In this document: piece by piece, positions 1 through 7,645 of the stretch
How the letters are laid out: each line of letters opens with the position of its first letter
Position numbering within the stretch: position 1 is the first letter of the stretch
Source: Collinsella ihumii
Lineage (GTDB): Bacteria; Actinomycetota; Coriobacteriia; Coriobacteriales; Coriobacteriaceae
NCBI RefSeq assembly: GCF_900046475.1
Contig: NZ_FCOU01000009.1
Coordinates: 62,001 to 126,000, forward strand
Reading direction: 5' to 3'
DNA length: 64,000 nt
The notes under the pieces: generated by a model
Told to the model about the DNA's origin: nothing
Databases searched by the model: none
Seen by the model: only the letters and a program-made list of their open reading frames with translations
Made by a program: the position numbers and the translations under genes

Positions 1-272
1 GCCTGCGGTCTGACAGTCACATACAGAGTGTCTTCGGAAAACTCATTGAGTTTTGTGAAGTCAAGGATCGAATCACCTTCGAGATCTGCAACGACTGAAT
101 TGACGTCGTCAGTTCGTGTAAACGAATACGTTGTGGTGCCCGAGACCCAGTCGGTTGAGACGGTGTACCCTTTGTCGGAGCCGTCTGCGGCAAACGCAAG
201 GTTCGGAACACAGACGATCATCGTCAGCACAATGGCGAGCGTACGAATGATTCTGCGTATCGACATGCCCAT
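1..272 (-). CDS. Secreted protein of unknown function, 3' end beyond the window
   Basis: An open frame on the minus strand starts at ATG 272 and is still open at base 1, so only about 90 N-terminal residues are seen. Residues 1-28 form a standard Sec signal peptide: an RRIIR basic start, a hydrophobic core and an AFA-AD cleavage site. The mature part begins ADGSDKGYTVSTDWVSGTTT and resembles no family I can name. A GAGGGGG sequence about 8 nt upstream supports this ATG over the upstream in-frame ATG at 293. The next gene on this strand (587-2068) ends in a terminator, so this one probably has its own promoter in 273-520. Exported location is well supported; function is unknown. Confidence 0.7.
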   Translation of the reverse strand, partial: MGMSIRRIIRTLAIVLTMIVCVPNLAFAADGSDKGYTVSTDWVSGTTTYSFTRTDDVNSVVADLEGDSILDFTKLNEFSEDTLYVTVRPQ

Positions 273-383
273 TTCGTCATCCCCCTCGAACATGGTGATT
301 GTCGGTAACATTTTCACGCCCACAACGCATTTGCGCATCACCCGTTTATCAATTGTTATGGGTGATGCTGTGAAAGGCGAAAA

Positions 384-480
384 GGGGGTCAATGATACAA
401 AGTGGGCAAAATGGCACGCTAACAGCTTCTACGGACCCCCTCTAGCGTGCTAAATCGCCCACTATGTGTCATTGACCCCC
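384..480. repeat. Long imperfect palindrome
   Basis: Arms 384-420 and 444-480 (37 nt each) are inverted copies with about six mismatches. The outer word is GGGGGTCAATGA and the loop is 23 nt. It lies between the terminator of 587-2068 and the start of the secreted gene at 272. It has no T-tract and may be a decayed member of the palindrome family seen at 2274, 52746, 55864 and 63293. The rest of 273-520 shows no gene. Confidence 0.75.
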
Positions 481-519
481 CTGTTGGCACGGGTATGGTT
501 AAGCTTCATGTCGTCGATA

Positions 520-558
520 TAAAAGCCGCCCCGACCGGACAGCTCGATCAGGGCGGCG
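520..558 (-). terminator. Rho-independent terminator of the SGNH-SLH gene
   Basis: On the minus strand a GCCGCCC/GGGCGGC stem is followed by TTTTATAT, about 30 nt past the stop codon at 587. Confidence 0.75.
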
Positions 559-586
559 GAATCGCGATATGGCGTTGGCAGAGACG

Positions 587-2068
587 TTACTCGCCGGCGA
601 GCAGGTTCATCATGAGGCCTGCAAGCTCCGCACGGGTGCAGGCGCGGCCGGGCTGGAGTTCACGGGTGCCATCCTCGAGTTCATAGCCGTTGATGATGTG
701 GGAGGCAACAGCCCAGGACAGGGAGTCGGACGCCCAGTCGGACACGGCGTCCGCGTCAGGGAAGGCGCTGAGATCCGTGCGCGGGGTCACGTCGACGCCG
801 AGAATCGCCGCGGCGTTCATCAGGACGCATGCGGCCTGCTCGCGCGTGAGCCACGCGTCGGGGCCGAAGGTGCCGTCGTCATAGCCGTTGAATACGTGGA
901 CGGTGAGCGCCCAGGCTACGGGTGCGGCGTACCATTCCTCAGGGTCGCAGTCGTCGGGCAGGATGGAGGTGTCGACGGCAGGTTCACCAGCGATGCGGTG
1001 GAGCACCGTTGCCATCTCGGCACGGGTCATGGGGTTGTTGGGGCCGAAGGTGTTGGAGCCGTCGTCATAACCGGTCATGGTTCCGGTGGTTGCTGCCCAC
1101 ATGACGGCGTTATAGAACCATTCGCCTTCGGGGACATCGGCAAAGCCGACACCGGGTTCCGGATCGGGGTCGGGAGTGGGCTCCGGATCGGGGTCTCCAG
1201 GCGTGAGGGTATCGATGACGGCGTCCACGGCGGCGGCGATGATCTGATGGCCGTGAGCGTTGGGGTGGATGTCCAGATTGAAGTCGGTCATGGAGGCGAA
1301 CGACGCGTTGAACGGATTGTTCTGGGAATCGCTCAGGACTCCGTACACGTCGACTACGGTGTACGTGCTCGAGCCCGCTCCGGCGGAGATGATGCCGTTC
1401 AGGGCATTCGCGGCGGTCTCGAAAGCGGTGTTGACGGGTGCGACGTCGGGGTTATCGATGAAGCTGAAGGGATTGTACTGATTGAGCACCAGGATGGTCG
1501 CATCGGGATTCGCCGTCTTGAGCGCACCGATGATACCGGTGAGGTTCTGCGAGAACGATGCAAGCGCGTCGGCAGCCTGCTGTGAGGTTGCGAACTGCTC
1601 GATAAGGGGGAGCAGCGCTTCGACCATTTCGGGATCGGGGTCCTCGGCGGCAAGGGCGGTTGCGATCAGCTCAGGGGTGACAGGCACGCCGAGCATGGTG
1701 CCGTACTGGTCGGCAAGATACATATACAGGGCGTTCAGCAGATCGTTGCCGCCAACGGAGATGGTGATGACGTCGGCTCCGGCAATCGCAGGGTACGAGG
1801 TGTTTTCAACGTCGGTGACAAGGGCCAACACCTCATAGGATGCGGCGCCGTCGACAGCGAGGTTGGTGGTGTCATACCCCTGCTGATCGGCAACGAGGCT
1901 CACAAAGCCCTCAGTGGCGGGGTCGGCCAGGCCGTAGCCGGTGGAGATGCTGTCGCCGAGCGCGACATAGCTCTCCGCTTCTGCTGCTTGCGCGCGAGCC
2001 GGCATGAAGCCGACTGCAAGAACCAGGGCGCACAGCACGCTGAGCAATCCGAGGAACCGTTTTCTCAT
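587..2068 (-). CDS. Secreted SGNH/GDSL-type hydrolase with C-terminal SLH repeats
   Basis: A 493-residue cell-surface esterase-type protein. Residues 1-28 are a signal peptide ending ARAQA. The SGNH hydrolase domain (about 33-290) shows the block I serine in ALGDSIS (38-40 GDS), GGND at 107-110, and DIHPNAHG near 267-274, giving the expected Ser-Asp-His set. An Asp/Pro/Glu-rich linker (about 293-308) joins three SLH repeats (about 310-490), which in other bacteria bind pyruvylated secondary wall polymer. The likely role is hydrolysis of ester or acyl groups on lipids or surface glycans; the substrate cannot be told. The ATG has AAGGAG 6 nt upstream. It is monocistronic, with a terminator directly downstream. 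Confidence 0.85.
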   Translation of the reverse strand: MRKRFLGLLSVLCALVLAVGFMPARAQAAEAESYVALGDSISTGYGLADPATEGFVSLVADQQGYDTTNLAVDGAASYEVLALVTDVENTSYPAIAGADVITISVGGNDLLNALYMYLADQYGTMLGVPVTPELIATALAAEDPDPEMVEALLPLIEQFATSQQAADALASFSQNLTGIIGALKTANPDATILVLNQYNPFSFIDNPDVAPVNTAFETAANALNGIISAGAGSSTYTVVDVYGVLSDSQNNPFNASFASMTDFNLDIHPNAHGHQIIAAAVDAVIDTLTPGDPDPEPTPDPDPEPGVGFADVPEGEWFYNAVMWAATTGTMTGYDDGSNTFGPNNPMTRAEMATVLHRIAGEPAVDTSILPDDCDPEEWYAAPVAWALTVHVFNGYDDGTFGPDAWLTREQAACVLMNAAAILGVDVTPRTDLSAFPDADAVSDWASDSLSWAVASHIINGYELEDGTRELQPGRACTRAELAGLMMNLLAGE

Positions 2069-2273
2069 GGGTTACTCCTTCCGTGTCGATATGACGGGAG
2101 GCCCTGCGCAGCCCGACTGCAACGCTGGGCTCCTCAACAATATTTTCATATCTGGAAGAATCCTCCATCACCCATTTGAGAAGAAAAATGGGTGGGTTGG
2201 TTGCAGCGCATTCTGCCGGACAAACGGCCTAGGCAGCTTCCCGGGCGGCGTGCCTATAGCGTACCGTCGGTAG

Positions 2274-2337
2274 TGCAAATCGGGGACGTACCTGTTGCGT
2301 GCACAAATGCACGCAACAGGTACGTCCCCGATTTGCA
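2274..2337. repeat. Perfect 30-bp palindrome with 4-nt loop
   Basis: Arms 2274-2303 and 2308-2337 match without error around the loop CAAA. The outer part reads TGCAAATCGGGGACGTACC. It starts 7 nt after the stop codon of the LuxR gene and lacks a T-run, so it is not a classical terminator. It shares TGCAAATCGGGGA and GGTACCTGTT-like words with the palindrome at 55864-55933. Confidence 0.9.
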
Positions 2338-2344
2338 TTCATTG

Positions 2345-3550
2345 CTAGCGGAGGAGGTGGGCGGCGAGGTCTTGACGCCTTTTGACGCCGAGCTTTCTCA
2401 ATACGATTGAGATGAAGCTCTTCACCGTGTTGGGGGAAACGCCCAGATGCTCTGCTATCTCCTGATTGGTCCAGCCGCGCGCTGCGAGCATGGCCGCAGC
2501 GAACTCCGTGGTCGTGAGGTTGTCTGCCACCTCTTCGCCGGTATCCGGGTTGTGGATCCGTCTCCAGCCGGCGGAGAAGCGGTAGGTGATCTCGATGATG
2601 CGCCGGAAGTCATCCGGCCAAGAGGGTTTGATGACCGCTTCGAGCATACCGCCCAGCAGGCCGTGATGCTCGCCCAGCGGTTCGATGAGGTCGTCGGGTC
2701 GGGCAAGGTTCCATGCGGCAAGCAGATGACGCTTCGCATCCTCGACGCGACGTAGGGCCATGAGGTCCATGACGGCGATAAGGTGCAGGTAGATAGCCGG
2801 AATGGGATAGACCTCGTCCATCATGGCAAATGCTCCGAGGGCAAGACCGAGACTTGTCTCGTACTGGCCGTCCAGGTAGAGCCGGTGTGCTTCGACATAG
2901 CAGGAGAACATACGCAGACCGGACGGGAGAAGCGGAAGCGTTTCGCGGGCGGAGGGAAGTCCCTCTGGGTCGGGAAGGTGCAGCAAGACGCAGGCGGTCC
3001 GCGTGATGAAGGCGGCCGTGGCGCTCAAAGATCCGTCCAGGCCTTTCTCCTTGCTTGCGGCCAGAGATTTCATCGCGTGCTCCAAGACGGTTCGCGCCTC
3101 ATCGATCTCCCCCAGCGCAAGGCTTGCATACGAGAAGATCAAGCAGCACGAAAGCCTGATTTCGAGATCTGGAGATGAAAGGTTCTTGCGGGCGAGTTCG
3201 GCTGCGCGCCTGGCGTCCCCGGTAAAGTAGGCGAGCTCGGCGAGCGCGACGTCCCGGCGCTCCCCCGCTTCGAGAGAGTCTGCATATGAGCGCGCGTGGC
3301 CGAGTTTGAACGGAGCGTTCATCAGAGGCATGAGGTTGGCGCACGTGCTCGGGGTTCGACGTTTGGGCACGGGTTGCGGGTCGATCGAGGCGCTGCGCGG
3401 GTCTCCTGGCTTTACCGTGCCCTCGGGGATGCGCCAGGTGCGGGAGAAGCGCTCAGCCCCATCGATGCGGCCCTGGGCGCAATAACGCTGCACGAGCCGC
3501 TCGGATACACCCCATCGGCGCGCGGCCTCGCCCACCGTCATGTATTTCAT
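2345..3550 (-). CDS. LuxR-family regulator with extra N-terminal HTH domain
   Basis: A 401-residue cytoplasmic transcription factor with two DNA-binding ends. Residues 1-45 (MTVGEAARRWGVSERLVQRY then RTWRIPEG) look like a MerR/excisionase-type winged HTH. The middle (about 75-320) is helix-rich, TPR-like and probably a ligand or protein sensing part. Residues about 335-400 are a LuxR/GerE HTH (LTTTEFAAAMLAARGWTNQE, then VSPNTVKSF). This layout is frequent in Coriobacteriia. GGAAGG lies just before ATG 3550; ATG 3541 is an alternative. Its target is unknown, with no obvious partner operon beside it. Confidence 0.8.
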   Translation of the reverse strand: MKYMTVGEAARRWGVSERLVQRYCAQGRIDGAERFSRTWRIPEGTVKPGDPRSASIDPQPVPKRRTPSTCANLMPLMNAPFKLGHARSYADSLEAGERRDVALAELAYFTGDARRAAELARKNLSSPDLEIRLSCCLIFSYASLALGEIDEARTVLEHAMKSLAASKEKGLDGSLSATAAFITRTACVLLHLPDPEGLPSARETLPLLPSGLRMFSCYVEAHRLYLDGQYETSLGLALGAFAMMDEVYPIPAIYLHLIAVMDLMALRRVEDAKRHLLAAWNLARPDDLIEPLGEHHGLLGGMLEAVIKPSWPDDFRRIIEITYRFSAGWRRIHNPDTGEEVADNLTTTEFAAAMLAARGWTNQEIAEHLGVSPNTVKSFISIVLRKLGVKRRQDLAAHLLR

Positions 3551-3732
3551 GGTGCCTTCCCCCCCTTATGGCCGCCAAGAGCATGCGCGACCGTTCTCTT
3601 GCCTGGGAGAAGCATAGCAAACTCCGTTCGCACGAACGAACACTTTGCCGTTAACGGAATGCGCGGGTTGTCTATTGGGGCGAACTTGTGCGCGTGAGGG
3701 ATGCTTGCGCCCGGGCTTTCGGTCGCGCCCGC

Positions 3733-3830
3733 GCCCCGAACGGGGTTCGATCCACCGAGGGCGGTAACGAAAAAGAGTCCCTACCGAGGTAGAGGCTCTT
3801 AGAAATCCGAGGGTGGAGACGAGGGGGATC
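3733..3830. repeat. Diverged copy of the tRNA-Ala 3' end plus terminator
   Basis: These 98 bases closely match 3921-4018. They contain a GCCCCGAACGGGGTTCGATC word, a copy of the tRNA terminator hairpin, and the last 20 or so bases of tRNA-Ala read on the minus strand (GGTGGAGACGAGGGGGATC). After that the tRNA sequence stops abruptly and unrelated GC-rich DNA follows (3831-3920). It is not a functional tRNA. Nothing else with gene character is seen in 3551-3732. Confidence 0.75.
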
Positions 3831-3920
3831 CGCGGTCGCCTGCGCGACCGCACCCGCTTCGGCCGCTCTCGCGGCCTCGCGCGCTCCGCGGCGACCGGCT
3901 CCGCCGTTCACACGCTCCGC

Positions 3921-4018
3921 GCCCCGAACGGGGTTCGATCCCCCGAGGGCGGTAACGAAAAGAGCCCCTACCGAAGCAGAGGCTCTTAAAATTCCGAGGG
4001 TGGAGACGAGGGGGATCG
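3921..4018. repeat. Second copy of the tRNA-end/terminator repeat, joined to the intact tRNA
   Basis: The partner of 3733-3830, 188 bp away in direct orientation. Here the repeat runs into a complete tRNA-Ala(GGC). The differences are scattered point changes, so the duplication is not recent. It could be a scar of site-specific integration at the tRNA 3' end or of unequal recombination. Confidence 0.75.
3957..3987 (-). terminator. Terminator of tRNA-Ala copy 1
   Basis: On the minus strand AGAGCCTCTGC, a TTCG loop and GTAGGGGCTCT are followed by TTTTCG. It matches the terminator after the second tRNA-Ala at 7274-7301 nearly base for base. Confidence 0.8.
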
Positions 4019-4073
4019 AACCCCTGACCTCTTGACTGCCAGTCAAGCGCTCTCCCAGCTGAGCTACGCCCCC
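4001..4073 (-). tRNA. tRNA-Ala (anticodon GGC)
   Basis: A 73-nt tRNA without an encoded CCA. The acceptor stem GGGGGCG pairs with CGTCTCC (two G-U pairs). The D-arm is GCTCAGCTGGGAGAGC, the anticodon arm CTTGA-CTGGCAG-TCAAG reads GGC, and the T-arm is AGGGGTTCGATCCCCCT. It reads the alanine codon GCC. It is identical to the tRNA at 7186-7258 but in opposite orientation. Confidence 0.97.
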
Positions 4074-4201
4074 GTGGTGCGAGAGATACTATACGGGACG
4101 CGCGCGGCGAATGCAAGCGGAAATTTCAACTTTTTCTCGTGCGCTGGGAAACGCCGCCGGAACACGTCGAGAAGCAGATGACAATCCCGCTTGTCCCTCA
4201 C

Positions 4202-5578
4202 CTACTGCCGACGCCTGCGGTCATGTAGCTTGGAGCTATAGAATGCGCTCTTATCGCGGTACATGAGCCTGTCCGCCTCGTCGAATTGCTCGAGGATACT
4301 GCACGGTTTGCTTCTCCAGGAGCAACCGACGGCGATCTCGATGTCATCGTCGTGCATGAGCTTCAGCGATTGCTCGACCTGACTCCTGAATTCGTCTTCG
4401 TCGGATTCGGAATCGATGACCACGAACTCGTCTCCGCCGATGCGGAAGGTCGACCCTGAGAACGCCTCAGAGATATGGCGCGCGGTTCGGCAGATAAGAT
4501 CGTCGCCCGCCGCATGGCCCTTCTGGTCGTTCATGGCTTTGAGGCCGTTGATGTCGAAGTACGCGATGCCGAGTTGCTCGACGTCGGCATAGTTCTCGTC
4601 ATCGAGCTCCTGGCTAAACTTAGTGCGGTTGTAGAGATGCGTCAACCCGTCCTCGTAGCTCATACGCGCAAGAGACTTCTCGACCATGATGCGCTCGGTG
4701 ATATCGAAGACGATCTTTTGGATGATGTCGCCCCGCTCATCGGACGAGATGAACGTGTTGATGGAATTCACGAATATGGAGTCGCCTCCCTGGCGCCTCA
4801 CCTGGCAAACCGCGGACGCCTGGTCACCCGGGACACGGAGTCCCTCCATAAGGTCAGCGAGACGTTTTGCATCAGCTTCTACCATGAAGGGGCAATACCC
4901 CGCGCTCCAATCGATGTGCTGTACATCGTCAACAGAAATCCCCATGAGGTCGGCAGTGCCGCGATTGGCGAACAATAGCTCGTATGCTCCGTCGTGTTTG
5001 CGCGCGAATCGAATGATCGAACATGGGACCGTGTCATAGATGCTGTTGAGGACCATGGACTGGCTGTCGATCTCGCGCTGCTTCTCCTTGAGGCATTTTT
5101 GGAGGTAGTCGTAGGAATGCTTCGCCATGGCGGTCGGAAAGCCGACGTCGCCGGGGACCATCTCGACATACGGGTTCGAGAGGTGCAGGTGGTTGCATTT
5201 GAGCTCGCCGTCGATCTTGCGGAACACGGTCGTGATGCGCTGGTGAACGCGGAGGTAGATATTGGTCGATGGGTCGGTTGTCACCCAAAGTCGCCCTGAG
5301 CAGACGTAGATGCCATCAGCGACCTCGATGACGTCGTAATGCTCGTCGGTCAGGTTGCATTTAGGCACCTTCCCGGCGAATTGACGAAAGACGTTCAATA
5401 CGTTCTCGAGGCCGGTGCAGTACTCCTCCTCCCCTGCTCCGACCCAGCTGAACGGGTCGGCGAACGAGGCGGTCACGGCATCGACATCGTTCTCATCGTA
5501 ATGCTTATGCAGCATGGCGCTCGTAAGGCGAGCCGCAGCTTCTTTGTCGCGCTGGATCTCAGATTCGCGGGATTCCAT
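4202..5578 (-). CDS. Diguanylate cyclase with SnoaL/NTF2-like and PAS domains
   Basis: A soluble 458-residue GGDEF protein. Residues about 15-135 have the size and pattern of a SnoaL/NTF2-like fold (helical start, SWVGAGEEEY, then VWVTTD-type strands), a possible small-ligand sensor. A PAS domain lies at about 175-300 (IIRFARK...GISVDDVQ, ending IVFDITERI). The GGDEF domain is at about 305-455, with the intact active site RIGGDEFVV and substrate-binding DINGLKAMND. It should make c-di-GMP from two GTP. No membrane segment or signal peptide is seen. The ATG follows AAAGG. It stands alone between tRNA-Ala and the isocitrate dehydrogenase gene. Confidence 0.85.
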   Translation of the reverse strand: MESRESEIQRDKEAAARLTSAMLHKHYDENDVDAVTASFADPFSWVGAGEEEYCTGLENVLNVFRQFAGKVPKCNLTDEHYDVIEVADGIYVCSGRLWVTTDPSTNIYLRVHQRITTVFRKIDGELKCNHLHLSNPYVEMVPGDVGFPTAMAKHSYDYLQKCLKEKQREIDSQSMVLNSIYDTVPCSIIRFARKHDGAYELLFANRGTADLMGISVDDVQHIDWSAGYCPFMVEADAKRLADLMEGLRVPGDQASAVCQVRRQGGDSIFVNSINTFISSDERGDIIQKIVFDITERIMVEKSLARMSYEDGLTHLYNRTKFSQELDDENYADVEQLGIAYFDINGLKAMNDQKGHAAGDDLICRTARHISEAFSGSTFRIGGDEFVVIDSESDEDEFRSQVEQSLKLMHDDDIEIAVGCSWRSKPCSILEQFDEADRLMYRDKSAFYSSKLHDRRRRQ

Positions 5579-5709
5579 CGGGACCTTTCATTCACGTGTA
5601 CACATACGTTTGTCGGTACTACGTACCATACCAAAGCACACGCACCTTTCGCAGCAAGTCGCTTGAGGGTGTCGAGAAATCCACGCGAAGATACGTTTTG
5701 TGATGGGGC

Positions 5710-5754
5710 CATTGTTGCCCATGCTGACGCAACGGAACGTCATGGGCAACAATG
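5710..5754. repeat. 14-bp intergenic hairpin after isocitrate dehydrogenase
   Basis: CATTGTTGCCCATG (5710-5723) and its exact inverse (5741-5754) enclose a 17-nt loop, 9 nt downstream of the dehydrogenase stop codon. No U-run follows, so a terminator or mRNA-end stabiliser role is only possible. Confidence 0.6.
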
Positions 5755-5763
5755 ACGACCGGG

Positions 5764-6861
5764 TTAGACGACCATGCGGCTGAGCGCGTCGATGACCTCA
5801 TCGGTGAATTGGGCTGTGCCCACGGCGCCATCGTATGAGCCGGTTAGGGCGCGGCGGACGTCCTGCGTGACCGAGGCTCCTGAGCTCAGCGTCACGCGCA
5901 CGGCAGCGCGGATGCGCGCGGCAGCGGTGGCCTCGCCAAGGTGATCGAGAAGCATGCATGCGGACAGAATCTCCGCCGTGGGGTTCGCTACGTCCTGTCC
6001 AGCGATATCGGGTGCGGAGCCGTGGGTCGCCTCGAAGATCGCGCATCCGTCGCCGATGTTGGCTCCCGGGGCCATGCCGAGACCGCCGATCAGCCCTGCG
6101 GACAGGTCGCTCACGATGTCGCCGTAGAGATTGGGCAAGACGAGCACGTCGAAGTCTTCGGGATGCATGACGAGTCCCATGCATGCGGCATCCACGATCT
6201 TATCTTCGAAAGCGATGTCCGGGTACTCTGCGGCAACGTCGCGGGCGACGTGCAGATACAGTCCGTCGGTGCACTTCATGATATTCGCCTTGTGCACTGC
6301 CGTGACCTTCTTGCGGCCGTTCGCGCGAGCGTATTCGAACGCATAGCGCACGATTCGTTCCGAGGCTGCGCGGGAAATGGGCTTGATCGAAATCGCCGTT
6401 TGGGGTCCGAGCTCCTTGCCGGTCTGCTTCTTCACGGTATCGGCGATGGCGCTCGCCCCCACGGAGTCGGCGTCGAACTCTATGCCCGCGTAGAGATCCT
6501 CGGAGTTCTCGCGGATGATGACGAGGTCCACGTTGTCGTAGCGCGATCCGTCTCCGGGCATGGAGGCGCAGGGGCGCACGCAGGCGTATAGTTTGAAAGC
6601 ATGGCGAAGCGCGACGTTGACGCTGCGGAAGCCGCTTCCCACGGGCGTGGTGATCGGGCCTTTGAGGGCGACGCCGTAGGTGCGGATCGCGTCGATGACG
6701 TGGTCGGGCAGAGTGGTCCCGTATTGATCGATGACACCTGCACCGGCTTGGACTTCATGCCAGCTGATGTCAACACCGGCGGCGGCAACAACGCGCTGGG
6801 CGGCGCGCGTGATCTCTGGTCCGATACCATCTCCTGGAATCAATACGACTTCGTGCGTCAT
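5764..6861 (-). CDS. icd: Isocitrate dehydrogenase (isocitrate/isopropylmalate dehydrogenase family)
   Basis: A 365-residue metal-dependent beta-decarboxylating dehydrogenase, cytoplasmic. The substrate-loop motif RENSEDLYAGIE and KANIMK match isocitrate dehydrogenases rather than LeuB. NLYGDIVSDLSAGLIGG and ATHGSAPDIAG are the metal and cofactor regions. The likely reaction is isocitrate to 2-oxoglutarate, for glutamate supply, with NAD or NADP. The frame is open to 6945, but ATG 6861 has AGGAGG 6 nt upstream and begins MTHEVVLIPGDGIGPEI, the usual family start. No other TCA gene is adjacent. The 324 bases upstream (6862-7185) up to the tRNA show no gene. Confidence 0.85.
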   Translation of the reverse strand: MTHEVVLIPGDGIGPEITRAAQRVVAAAGVDISWHEVQAGAGVIDQYGTTLPDHVIDAIRTYGVALKGPITTPVGSGFRSVNVALRHAFKLYACVRPCASMPGDGSRYDNVDLVIIRENSEDLYAGIEFDADSVGASAIADTVKKQTGKELGPQTAISIKPISRAASERIVRYAFEYARANGRKKVTAVHKANIMKCTDGLYLHVARDVAAEYPDIAFEDKIVDAACMGLVMHPEDFDVLVLPNLYGDIVSDLSAGLIGGLGMAPGANIGDGCAIFEATHGSAPDIAGQDVANPTAEILSACMLLDHLGEATAAARIRAAVRVTLSSGASVTQDVRRALTGSYDGAVGTAQFTDEVIDALSRMVV

Positions 6862-7185
6862 GTCGACCTCCTCTGGCTCCAGTCTTTGTTGTTCATGCTG
6901 TTCTATGCGTGAGATAGCTATATGCATCTTATTTGAGCTGAACAAGGGGCTGCAAGCAACGTAACAGGTTGTTTGTTGTTTCTCTTGTGTTCGAGTGCGG
7001 AGTGCGACCGTAATGTCTCATTGCGTTGAGGTGGTGGATCCGACGAAACGGTTGAATTCGGTATCTTGGGAGGTTGGATTTGGACTAGGCGTTGACACAT
7101 CCACAAAACGTGGAGGCCTCTTCACATTTTCAAAATTGGGTCTTGCGCCGAATCTGATTTTGGGCCATTATATCTCTCGCACCAC

Positions 7186-7258
7186 GGGGGCGTAGCTCAG
7201 CTGGGAGAGCGCTTGACTGGCAGTCAAGAGGTCAGGGGTTCGATCCCCCTCGTCTCCA
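7186..7258 (+). tRNA. tRNA-Ala (anticodon GGC), second copy
   Basis: Identical over 73 nt to 4001-4073, on the opposite strand. The same CCC follows position 73, so CCA is added after transcription. Confidence 0.97.
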
Positions 7259-7273
7259 CCCTCGGAATTTTAT

Positions 7274-7301
7274 GAGCCTCTACTTCGGTAGGGGCTCTTT
7301 T
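7274..7301 (+). terminator. Terminator of tRNA-Ala copy 2
   Basis: GAGCCTCTAC, a TTCG tetraloop and GTAGGGGCTC are followed by TTTT. The left end of the IS110-type element begins 5 nt later. Confidence 0.85.
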
Positions 7302-7322
7302 CGTAATATGAGAAAGCCATTG

Positions 7323-7645
7323 TCAAGAGGCATGATGCGGCAGGTCCGGAAATTCCATTCCGGACCTGCGCTTATTCCAGCCGGGAGGGCCCGCGCGGAT
7401 GCTCGTTAGTCGTCGCTCGCCTGGCAAGCTAATATCCGCGGGCTCCTGGCGCGGCATGCGGGTTCGGTATGTCGCCGCGCACCACCGCATTTCGATTCTC
7501 CGTCCGGGGCCGTCGGTCGAAAAACCCTTGGAGTCTTTCTTCTCGGGCGCGGCCGTCCGGCTGCCCATCGGAAAAGTCGTGAGCCGGCCCCGGCGATGCG
7601 TCGAAGCGCGGGCCCTCCCGGCGGGAAGGCGTGTGGTCCCGGGCG
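7323..7645 (-). other. Non-coding 3' region of the IS110-type element, possible guide RNA source
   Basis: About 320 nt between the transposase stop and the left inverted repeat hold no convincing gene. A perfect 12-bp hairpin (GCAGGTCCGGAA/TTCCGGACCTGC, 5-nt loop) lies near 7341-7369. IS110-family elements are known to express a structured bridge RNA from a non-coding end; this is the longer such end here. That it encodes one is inference. Confidence 0.35.

Noticed and set aside
3566-4116. Small minus-strand frames with FLRAS/RSAGRAL repeats around the tRNA
   Set aside because: They are translations of the tRNA and its duplicated 3' end, a common false gene call at tRNA loci.
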